Assembly (NCBI RefSeq): GCF_002277955.1 | Contig: NZ_CP018477.1 | Location: forward strand, 1,054,001-1,118,000 | DNA: 64,000 nt | Direction of reading: 5' to 3' | Source of the DNA: Thermogutta terrifontis | GTDB taxonomy: Bacteria > Planctomycetota > Planctomycetia > Pirellulales > Thermoguttaceae | In this document: piece by piece, positions 1 to 6,889 of the stretch | Position numbering within the stretch: position 1 is the first letter of the stretch | Layout of the letters: every line of letters starts with the position of its first letter | The notes under the pieces: generated by a model | Told to the model about the DNA's origin: nothing | Seen by the model: only the letters and a program-made list of their open reading frames with translations | Database searches by the model: none | Translations under genes and position numbers: made by a program

Positions 1-1
1 T

Positions 2-397
2 TGTTGCGGCACGGAGGTCGCCGTTCTTGCCTGTTCGGGGGCCTCCAACCTGGGGCACCTGGCAGACCTTGCTGCCCGCGAACTGAGCCGCCGCGGCTCT
101 GCCCGCATGGGCTGCCTGGCGGGAATTGGGGCAGGAGCCGCGGGCAGCATCAACGCCGTCCGCAACGCCCGCCGTGTGGTGGTCATCGACGGTTGCCCCA
201 CCCAATGCGGACGCCGTGCCCTGGAGCGGGCGGGCCTTACGGAGTTTGTTTCTGTCCGGGTGGACCAACTCGGTTTTAAACGCGGCCAGTCGCCTGTCAC
301 TCAGGAGAATGTGCAGCGGATTGCCGACGAGGTGTGCCGCATTCTATCGGAGGGGCCACCCTCAGCAGGCATGAAAGATTCCGCCTGTTGTGAATAA
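2..397 (+). CDS. arsE: Partial DGC-domain putative zinc-binding protein, ArsE-like (5' end outside window)
   Basis: The reading frame is open from the window edge, so the N-terminus is missing; about 131 residues are visible. The fragment shows Cys residues near its start, a Gly/Ala-rich loop and the signature VIDGCPTQCGRR (DGC followed by a second Cys) typical of the DGC family of putative zinc-binding proteins, and ends in a Cys-Cys pair. Members of this family are encoded with ArsF- and ArsG-type proteins in arsEFG operons, where ArsE and ArsF are held to reduce nitro-aromatic arsenicals. The next three genes on the same strand are ArsF-like, ArsF-like and ArsG-like, which supports this reading. 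Family assignment is firm; the arsenical role is inferred from context. Confidence 0.75.
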   Translation, partial: CCGTEVAVLACSGASNLGHLADLAARELSRRGSARMGCLAGIGAGAAGSINAVRNARRVVVIDGCPTQCGRRALERAGLTEFVSVRVDQLGFKRGQSPVTQENVQRIADEVCRILSEGPPSAGMKDSACCE

Positions 398-484
398 TGG
401 ACATTTTGCGGGCGTGCATTGTCCGGTAAGCACGTTGCAAATTACTCGGAGCCAGTTTCGCGACATCGTTCGGGAGGGTTAAGT

Positions 485-1009
485 ATGAATCAGGGAGCGC
501 ATTGGCGGAATGTCTTTACTGGCGTGATGTTGCTGTTAGCTGGCGCGGCCCTAGGGGCGGCGTTAGTGAAAATAGCGGGAAACGGAAACCCGCCCTCGCG
601 GACGGTGGCGGCTTCCCCGACTGCGGCCACCAGTACTACCCAGGAGCCAGCACCGCAAACCATAAAGGACGGCGTACTCGTCTATTTATTCCACGGCAAT
701 GTGCGGTGTCCCACATGCCTGGCCATCGAAGCAAGCACCAAGGAAGTACTCGAGGCAAACTTCGCTCAGGAATTAAACTCGCGCAGGATCATCATCCGTG
801 AGTTAAACTATGAAAAGCCGGAAAATAAACCTTATATCGAAAAATATAAACTGATTGCCCCGACAGTCGTGATGGTCCGTATTCACGACGGGGAAGAAAA
901 AGAATTTGTCAACATCATGGAAGTTTGGCAGTGCGTGGGCGATAAAGATGCATTCACACGCCTGATTTCCGATAACATGCAAAAGATGCTCCAGGACACA
1001 ACAGGTTGA
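485..1009 (+). CDS. ArsF-like thioredoxin-fold protein, membrane-anchored (copy 1)
   Basis: A 174-residue protein with an N-terminal membrane segment or signal anchor (about residues 9-31), a Pro/Ala/Thr-rich linker, and a thioredoxin-like domain with a CPTC redox motif at residues 75-78. ATG 485 was chosen over an upstream TTG at 419 because GGGAGG sits at a good distance before it and the hydrophobic segment then falls at the N-terminus. It resembles ArsF-family proteins of arsEFG operons and lies between the DGC protein and a second CPTC protein. The Cys pair probably faces outside the cytoplasm and could exchange electrons with the Cys pair of the downstream CcdA-like permease; this is inference. 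No other catalytic motif is visible. Confidence 0.7.
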   Translation: MNQGAHWRNVFTGVMLLLAGAALGAALVKIAGNGNPPSRTVAASPTAATSTTQEPAPQTIKDGVLVYLFHGNVRCPTCLAIEASTKEVLEANFAQELNSRRIIIRELNYEKPENKPYIEKYKLIAPTVVMVRIHDGEEKEFVNIMEVWQCVGDKDAFTRLISDNMQKMLQDTTG

Positions 1010-1075
1010 CTGGGTGCGGAGTGGTTCCGTCTGGCACACCTGATAGAAAGTCTTAAAAGCACAAGGAGGGGAACA

Positions 1076-1537
1076 ATGTTAGCGAAAGGATGGTTGACCG
1101 GCGTTCTCGTTTTGGCAGTCACTTTTTCGCAATGGAGTGCTGCCGCCCCCGGCGCTGAACCATCAACACAGCCTGCTCTTCAGCCTGATCGGGTGGTGGC
1201 GATCTACTTTCACCGAACCCAGCGGTGTCCGACCTGCCGATTGGTGGAAAAAACGATCGGGGAAGTCCTGCAAAAGTACTTTGTGCAGGAACTGAGGTCG
1301 GGGCGTCTCCAGTGGGCTTCCATCGATTTCCAGGATCCGCGAAATGCCCAGTTTGCCCGCGCCTATCAGGTAACGATGCCGGAACTGGTACTCGTGCTGG
1401 TTCACGATAACAGGGTCGTGCAGTGGCAACCTTTCCCTCGCGTGTTCGGGCTTCTTGGCAAACCGCAAGATTTTGAGAACTACGTGCGCGAAGGCGTCGA
1501 GGAGTACCTCAGGCAACTTCTGAGTGTTCGGAAGTAA
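1076..1537 (+). CDS. ArsF-like thioredoxin-fold protein, exported (copy 2)
   Basis: A 153-residue paralog of the preceding gene. It has a cleavable-looking signal peptide (hydrophobic residues 5-23 ending in SAAA) and a CPTC motif at residues 51-54 inside a similar thioredoxin-like context (short strand with an aromatic and His, then RCPTC, then an amphipathic helix). The ribosome binding site AAGGAGG lies just before the ATG. Two adjacent ArsF-like genes, one anchored and one apparently secreted, suggest a tandem duplication that split into membrane-bound and soluble partners. Function in arsenical reduction or in a periplasmic thiol relay is inferred from the operon. Confidence 0.7.
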   Translation: MLAKGWLTGVLVLAVTFSQWSAAAPGAEPSTQPALQPDRVVAIYFHRTQRCPTCRLVEKTIGEVLQKYFVQELRSGRLQWASIDFQDPRNAQFARAYQVTMPELVLVLVHDNRVVQWQPFPRVFGLLGKPQDFENYVREGVEEYLRQLLSVRK

Positions 1538-1613
1538 ACAGTAAGAAAGTGTTAGTGAGTATACCGGAAAAAAAGCGGACTTTAGCCAATAACATTTAAA
1601 AGGACGAGCCGAT

Positions 1614-2327
1614 ATGGCCCTCGAGAGTTCTGCCCCACTGGTGGGGGTGACGCTCCTCGGTCTCGCGACTGCTGTGGCGCCGTGTCCGTTGGCCACGAAT
1701 ATCGCGGCGGTCACCTACATTGCGCGAAAGCTGACAGACCGGCGCTGGGTAGTGACAAGCGGAATCCTCTATACTCTGGGACGTTCCGTCACCTACGCCG
1801 CGCTCGCGGGCATTTTGAGCGCAGGCCTGACGAGTCTGCCGGGCCTTTCCACCAGCCTGCAAAAGTACGGACATTTATTTCTCGGGCCACTTCTCATTCT
1901 GGTTGGGATGCTGCTTCTGAACTTGATTTCGATTCCTCTACCGCAGGCGCAGGCCGGGCACGCACAGAAGATCGCCGATCGATTTGGCGTTTTGGGAGCG
2001 TTTCTCCTTGGCGTGCTTTTTGCGCTGGCTTTTTGCCCAACGTCGGCGGCGTATTTTGGAACTGTGGTCACGCTGCTCGCTACCCGCTCGGTGGGATCGC
2101 TGGGGCTCGCCTTCTTGTATGGCGTGGCCACAGGAGTGCCCGTTCTCGTGTTCGCTCTGCTCGTGGTCTTCGCCGCCAGTTGGGTTGGCCGGGCCTTCGC
2201 CGCTGTAACCGTTATTGACCGGGTGGTGCGAACTGTCACGGGGATTGTCTTTCTTCTTATTGGGATCTACTTTGTTCTTCTCTATAACTTCGATCTTCCC
2301 GTGAACATCTTTGATATTCTCTCGTAA
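1614..2327 (+). CDS. arsG: ArsG-family / CcdA-like membrane permease
   Basis: A 237-residue protein with six predicted membrane helices and the fold of the CcdA/DsbD-beta family. The two conserved membrane cysteines are present, each followed by Pro: C24 in VAPCPLATN and C141 in AFCPTSAAY. Proteins of this subgroup that sit with DGC and ArsF-like proteins are called ArsG, an efflux permease for aromatic arsenicals. Because the CcdA redox Cys pair is kept, electron transfer to the two CPTC proteins encoded just upstream is an alternative or additional role. It ends the operon: the next gene is convergent, with only about 30 bp between the two stop codons. Confidence 0.7.
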   Translation: MALESSAPLVGVTLLGLATAVAPCPLATNIAAVTYIARKLTDRRWVVTSGILYTLGRSVTYAALAGILSAGLTSLPGLSTSLQKYGHLFLGPLLILVGMLLLNLISIPLPQAQAGHAQKIADRFGVLGAFLLGVLFALAFCPTSAAYFGTVVTLLATRSVGSLGLAFLYGVATGVPVLVFALLVVFAASWVGRAFAAVTVIDRVVRTVTGIVFLLIGIYFVLLYNFDLPVNIFDILS

Positions 2328-2358
2328 CGAATATTGCTCCGGGAAAAGAACCGGCCGA

Positions 2359-5300
2359 TTAAGGGTTTTCGCCTTGCGGTGAGGCCTTTTTGAGCGGCGG
2401 CGGAGACAGGGGCCAAATAACCAGCACGTCAGATTCCGGGAACGCGGAATTCCAGGAGGTTCTTCTGGCTTGAGCGCGGCGATCGGCCTCCGTCGGCCAG
2501 CCATCGCGAGCTACTCCGAGAAGTCCTGGAATCGCCAGACAGGGGCCTGTCAGTTCCGGGTGCACACGCGCGGATGCCTCCGTATCAGCCGGGAAGTAAA
2601 TAAACGCGTCCTGCGTGCCGGGAACGCTCGGTATTACGAGAAGATAATCGGGGACCAGATCGGCCAGTTGATCGGGCAAATGTCCGTGGTCTATCTCGTA
2701 TGCCCGCAAGGCCATCCGCAGGAGCGTCGCGCGGACTGTCACATCGATCGTCCGCTGATTGAGAAATTCATAATAGATATACGATTTGACCCAGGCCGGA
2801 CTATCGCTGAGAAATTGCCCGATCCACATAGCGAGACTGCTGTCAGAAATCTCGGGCTGGGTGCCGGGCAAAATATCGTCGGCTTCATATTGCCGAGCAA
2901 AAGTGAGCCACTCAGAAAAAATCCGATCGATGCGCTTCTGGTAGGCTGCTTTTTCTCCGGGAAGATAAACAGCCCACTTCGGCCAGTGGGGTAAGCAAAA
3001 CTCGTCCTGTGAGGACCGTTCTCTGAAAATAAGATCGCGCCAATAGCGATACATGAAGAGTATTCGCTCATCAAAGGGGATCCGCTCATTTTTCCATGTA
3101 TCGTAAATTTCCCGTAAAGTCTGCCGAATATCGTGGGACGTTTGCCCCGGGGCATGGCACCATGCCCACACGGCGTCGGCCCACGCTCTCCAATCCCTTT
3201 GGGTTGCGGGACTGTAGCCAGTGAAGTCTGCCGCAAAAATCAGGGGCCGCGTCCGATGTCCCCGCAGCCGCAGGCACAGATCGGCCGTGAAGAAAATCCG
3301 CGCATACTCCAGATGATGATGCTCGATTGCCTGGTAGATCAGGCGTTCGAAGAAGGCATTGTGGAAAAAGCGGGAAGAGACCAGCTTGTCGTCCGCACTG
3401 AGGAGATTCTGGGTCGCTGAATCCTCAAACAGACACGCGACAAACGGGTCTGAATAAGGCGTCTTTGTGAGGTCCGCAAGCTGTTGCATAAAAGCCGAAT
3501 TGTGCGAGACACGTGTCCATAGCTGCCGACTGTAGTCATCATCGGGACGTATATGATCGACGAATAACGAAGGGTTATACTCGGCGTCAAGCCGCTCGAT
3601 TGTTGCCAGCACGGACATTGTGTGGAGCACGCCGGCCATTTGCGTATCGGCCTTGGCTGCCGAAGGTGATCCCTGTATGACCGTCATCGAGACCCGCAGC
3701 GCCTCGAATTTCGAACTTTGGGGACCTTGAATCAAGTACACGCGAAGTGCAGGCAGGAGAAACCACATCACTACGAGGGTCCACAAGATAGGACTGCGCA
3801 CAATCGCGAACCAGCGGTTGTCGAGATGCCGTCGAAGCCACGGACGAAGGGATACCGTCGTTTGCGCCAGAACTCCAGCCGAAAACACCAGGAAGCGGAT
3901 CACGAACGCCAGCCCCGGCCAGAGTTCGTCCCGGCCAACCGGAAAGAACTCGCCGGGAAGATACAGTCCCAAAAACAGCAAAAACCAGGCCACCACAAAG
4001 GCCTGAATAATATTGGGAGATGCCATGCCCGCGAGTTGCCCGGCTGCGTACCAGCCAATCGCAGAGATGACGTACGCCAGCCAGTCTGGAGACGGCCGAA
4101 TATCTCGCGCCAGGAAAATGGATTGCCGGAAGCCTGAAAAGACCAAGTCGCAGAGTATCCCGGCGACACACCAGGCAATCAGCCATGGAAACGCCCATCG
4201 CTGCCGTGACCACCAGATCACGCGTGGCGGAATTGGTAATGCTGCGAGGAAGTTACGAGTCGAACCACCGCGATCGAAAATAAAAGTAGAAATGCCTGTC
4301 ACCGCAATGGCCATCGGGGGAACGAGGATCAGGGCATACAGCGCGTACTTTTCGCACCATTCCCTGAAGGCATCAGGTGATAGCCACTGGGTACTCAGGG
4401 CGCTGATACATGTCAGAAGGAGTATGTACAGAAAGAGGATCATTTTAAGAAAATGCGCCCATCCGCCCAGGTGTCGCTCATGAAGCCACACCAGGTATCT
4501 CATGGGCGCGGCACTTAAATTCGGTATTGCAGGAGTTGACAAACGGGAGACGATCTGGCGAACCCGCAGGGGTGCCGAAAACCCTCCCAATCGAAGGAAC
4601 AGAAGGCGGCTTTTCAGCCAGCGAAGCGGTTCGTCGGAACTTTTCAGCCACTTTCCCACGAGAATCGCATCAATCGTTAAAACACTGGCCACGGCAAGAA
4701 GACGGACCGGCAGCAACTGGCCCGACGACTCCCAGGTAAAAGTGCCGAACTTGGGTATAAACTGATCGGGAAAGAATACTTGCTCCAAGTTGTAAAAACC
4801 GGTGACAATAAAGATGTCAAGAACGTAGGCCACCGCCGCCCCCATCACAGCGGACCAGATCACACGCTGTACAAAGATCGAAAAAAGGAGCCCCCATACG
4901 AAGAACTCTCCCGCCAACCCCACCCAGAAAAGCACACTCAGGGAAATATCCCACTGCCATCGCTGAAACAGCGAAGAGTCGTTAGTCAGCGTTCCTGCGG
5001 CAGTAAGAATCACAAAGCCCATTAACAAGCAGACGGTCACTCCCCATAGAGCGACGATACTCACGGCAAGCACAATGCGCGAAGTTTTCACAGGGAGGGC
5101 ACGGAGTAACGTGTCCGTCTTTCGTTCGGTTTCGCCTGCAAAGGCCATGGCGCCGAACGCCAGCGCGAATAAGGCGGCGCCCACAAACGGCACGACAGTT
5201 AGCGATTGGGTGGGGCGAGTATTTGCGGCGAAGAAAACGGCCAGCACGGAGGGAATTATTCCCAGGGCCAGCATGAGAAGCTGCGTCTCACGCCAGTATT

Positions 5301-5376
5301 TCCATGCCAGGGCAAGAGTTTCAAAGAGGAACTCATGTTGAAAGGCACCGGTGCCTTGACCAGAAGGGGCCTTCAT
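2359..5376 (-). CDS. Large ABC-2-type permease with an extra C-terminal soluble domain
   Basis: A 1005-residue protein. Its ATG overlaps the stop of the ATPase gene as ATGA, which fixes the start and shows translational coupling. Hydrophobicity suggests two tandem ABC-2-like membrane halves (about residues 30-245 and 305-510), a last helix near 530-548, then about 450 residues of soluble sequence. A late segment reading ALRAYEIDHGHLPDQLADL, followed by a run of Pro-rich, Asp-containing turns, resembles a short motif seen in many planctomycete secreted proteins. The usual subunit of this kind is under 600 residues, so this is a fused double permease plus sensory or binding domain. Substrate unknown; the GntR/YtrA-type regulator suggests a role in envelope stress or drug response. 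Confidence 0.75.
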   Translation of the reverse strand: MKAPSGQGTGAFQHEFLFETLALAWKYWRETQLLMLALGIIPSVLAVFFAANTRPTQSLTVVPFVGAALFALAFGAMAFAGETERKTDTLLRALPVKTSRIVLAVSIVALWGVTVCLLMGFVILTAAGTLTNDSSLFQRWQWDISLSVLFWVGLAGEFFVWGLLFSIFVQRVIWSAVMGAAVAYVLDIFIVTGFYNLEQVFFPDQFIPKFGTFTWESSGQLLPVRLLAVASVLTIDAILVGKWLKSSDEPLRWLKSRLLFLRLGGFSAPLRVRQIVSRLSTPAIPNLSAAPMRYLVWLHERHLGGWAHFLKMILFLYILLLTCISALSTQWLSPDAFREWCEKYALYALILVPPMAIAVTGISTFIFDRGGSTRNFLAALPIPPRVIWWSRQRWAFPWLIAWCVAGILCDLVFSGFRQSIFLARDIRPSPDWLAYVISAIGWYAAGQLAGMASPNIIQAFVVAWFLLFLGLYLPGEFFPVGRDELWPGLAFVIRFLVFSAGVLAQTTVSLRPWLRRHLDNRWFAIVRSPILWTLVVMWFLLPALRVYLIQGPQSSKFEALRVSMTVIQGSPSAAKADTQMAGVLHTMSVLATIERLDAEYNPSLFVDHIRPDDDYSRQLWTRVSHNSAFMQQLADLTKTPYSDPFVACLFEDSATQNLLSADDKLVSSRFFHNAFFERLIYQAIEHHHLEYARIFFTADLCLRLRGHRTRPLIFAADFTGYSPATQRDWRAWADAVWAWCHAPGQTSHDIRQTLREIYDTWKNERIPFDERILFMYRYWRDLIFRERSSQDEFCLPHWPKWAVYLPGEKAAYQKRIDRIFSEWLTFARQYEADDILPGTQPEISDSSLAMWIGQFLSDSPAWVKSYIYYEFLNQRTIDVTVRATLLRMALRAYEIDHGHLPDQLADLVPDYLLVIPSVPGTQDAFIYFPADTEASARVHPELTGPCLAIPGLLGVARDGWPTEADRRAQARRTSWNSAFPESDVLVIWPLSPPPLKKASPQGENP

Positions 5377-6314
5377 GACACTTCCTCCGTCTGCTGAGAA
5401 CTGATCGGTTGCGTTTCTCGGTTCATGTAGGCTGTGAAGATCTCTTCCAGCGAGCATGGGAAAGCATCGATTGAGCGAAGGCCGGAAATGGCTACCTGAC
5501 GGATGGGTTCCGAGTCGCCTGGACTCCGCGCGATGATATGACACTCCAGTCCTTCGCGTGTCTGTTGTATGATTTCTAACGGAAAAGAGGTAAGAGTATT
5601 CAGAAAAGCGTTTAAAGATTGAGGATTGTCAAATATCAGCACCCACCGTCGGATTTCACGCTTGAGTTTCTCCACCTCGTCCACGAGAATCAACCGACCC
5701 TCCTTGAGAAAGCCCACAATATCGGTGACGCGCTCCACCTCGTGGACCTGGTGGCTGGCGAGAAATACGGTTTTTCCAGTGGCCGCGCGATCCACCATAC
5801 TTTCCAGAAACTGCCGTCGGACAATCACGTCCAGGCCGGAAGTGGGCTCGTCGAGGATGAGGAGATCGGGATCGTGGCTGATGGCCAGGGCCAGCAGGAC
5901 CATTGCCCGCATGCCTTTGGAGAGCTCTTTTATTTTCTTTTGGGGATCCAGTCCAAATTTTTTGATATGCTCCAGATAGGCAGTAAAATATCCCGCCGGA
6001 TAAAACGCAGCACAGAACTGGCCGATTTCGTCCACACGCATCCACTCGTACAGGCCGGGCTGTTCAGGAACATAACCGACACGGCGACGGATCTCGAGCG
6101 ACTCACGCTGGCAATCATATCCCAGAACTTCCGCTTTGCCGTCATCCGGGTCGAGCAGCCCCAGCAGAATCTTGATGAGCGTGGTCTTCCCGGCACCGTT
6201 CCTCCCCAGGAGTGCCCACACCACGCCGCGAGGAATCTCCAGCGACACCCCGCGGAGGGCTTCCACTTTTCTGAATCTCTTGGAAATGTTTTCCACGCGA
6301 ATGACGGGATTCAT
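5373..6314 (-). CDS. ABC transporter ATP-binding protein
   Basis: A 313-residue nucleotide-binding subunit. Walker A GRNGAGKT is at residues 37-44, an atypical signature LSKGM at 131-135, and Walker B LLILDEP at 151-157 followed by TSGLD. The signature has K-G-M instead of the common G-Q, as in several ATPases of GntR-linked ABC-2 systems. A C-terminal extension of about 90 residues follows the catalytic domain. The gene overlaps both neighbours by 4 bp (regulator upstream, permease downstream), so the three form one coupled operon and this ATPase should energise the large permease. Confidence 0.92.
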   Translation of the reverse strand: MNPVIRVENISKRFRKVEALRGVSLEIPRGVVWALLGRNGAGKTTLIKILLGLLDPDDGKAEVLGYDCQRESLEIRRRVGYVPEQPGLYEWMRVDEIGQFCAAFYPAGYFTAYLEHIKKFGLDPQKKIKELSKGMRAMVLLALAISHDPDLLILDEPTSGLDVIVRRQFLESMVDRAATGKTVFLASHQVHEVERVTDIVGFLKEGRLILVDEVEKLKREIRRWVLIFDNPQSLNAFLNTLTSFPLEIIQQTREGLECHIIARSPGDSEPIRQVAISGLRSIDAFPCSLEEIFTAYMNRETQPISSQQTEEVS

Positions 6315-6706
6315 GGCGTGTTCTCCTGCTGTGGCAGCGAGCGGAGCAGATCGCGCAGCATCCGCTCAAGTTGCCGGGGGGTGATTTGGGCCCGCAACGC
6401 CTCATCCACGACCTGCTTGAGGCGCTCATACACCCATCGTTCCCTCTCCTTGCGACAGCGCTCTGGGGCATCCTTCGCGACCGTCAGCCCCACGCCCCGC
6501 TGGGCGGTCAGGATTCCTTCGTCCTGAAGTTCACGATAAGCACGGGCTACGGTGTTCGGGTTGACGGCGAGCTGGCGGGCCATCTCGCGGACGGAAGGCG
6601 TCAGCTCTCCCGGCTGAAGTGCGCCCGACGCCACGGCAAATTTGATCTGTCGGGCAATCTGTTCGTAAATCGGGGTGGCGTCAGCCGGGTCCACGCGGAC
6701 GTACAT
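6311..6706 (-). CDS. GntR-family repressor, YtrA subfamily
   Basis: A 131-residue regulator. Residues 1-78 form a GntR winged helix with the hallmark PSVREMARQLAVNPNTVARAYREL; the short C-terminal part of about 50 residues fits the YtrA subfamily, which lacks a large ligand-binding domain. It is the first gene of an operon with an ABC ATPase and permease, the standard YtrA arrangement. The start has AGGAGA upstream, and a perfect palindrome lies between this site and the promoter, so the protein most likely represses its own operon. Confidence 0.9.
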   Translation of the reverse strand: MYVRVDPADATPIYEQIARQIKFAVASGALQPGELTPSVREMARQLAVNPNTVARAYRELQDEGILTAQRGVGLTVAKDAPERCRKERERWVYERLKQVVDEALRAQITPRQLERMLRDLLRSLPQQENTP

Positions 6707-6719
6707 GTGTTTGTCTCCT

Positions 6720-6765
6720 GTACTAGCTCACTAGTACAGTATATCGCTCGGCCGCGGCTTGTCAA
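6720..6765 (-). promoter_or_regulatory. Sigma-70-type promoter with palindromic operator for the GntR/ABC operon
   Basis: Read on the minus strand: TTGACA at 6765-6760, a 16-bp spacer, TATACT at 6743-6738, then directly downstream the perfect inverted repeat GTACTAG-TGAG-CTAGTAC (6737-6720), followed by the regulator's ribosome binding site and ATG. Both promoter boxes are at or near consensus. The operator covers the expected transcription start, which fits repression by the adjacent GntR protein. That the protein binds here is inferred from position and symmetry. Confidence 0.8.
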
Positions 6766-6889
6766 GTGCTTTGCGGCCAAAAATGCGAGGCGAGTTTCGA
6801 CGGTTCCCGCCGGCTGGTGGCTGACGATTCATTCGGTCACAATATCACCTGTGACTTTCGTCCCTGCCAGCAAATGGAGACGGTCTACC

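Noticed and set aside
6371-6889. Upstream extension of the beta-helix gene frame
   Set aside because: It overlaps the GntR gene and its promoter-operator on the other strand, and a good signal peptide begins at 6890.
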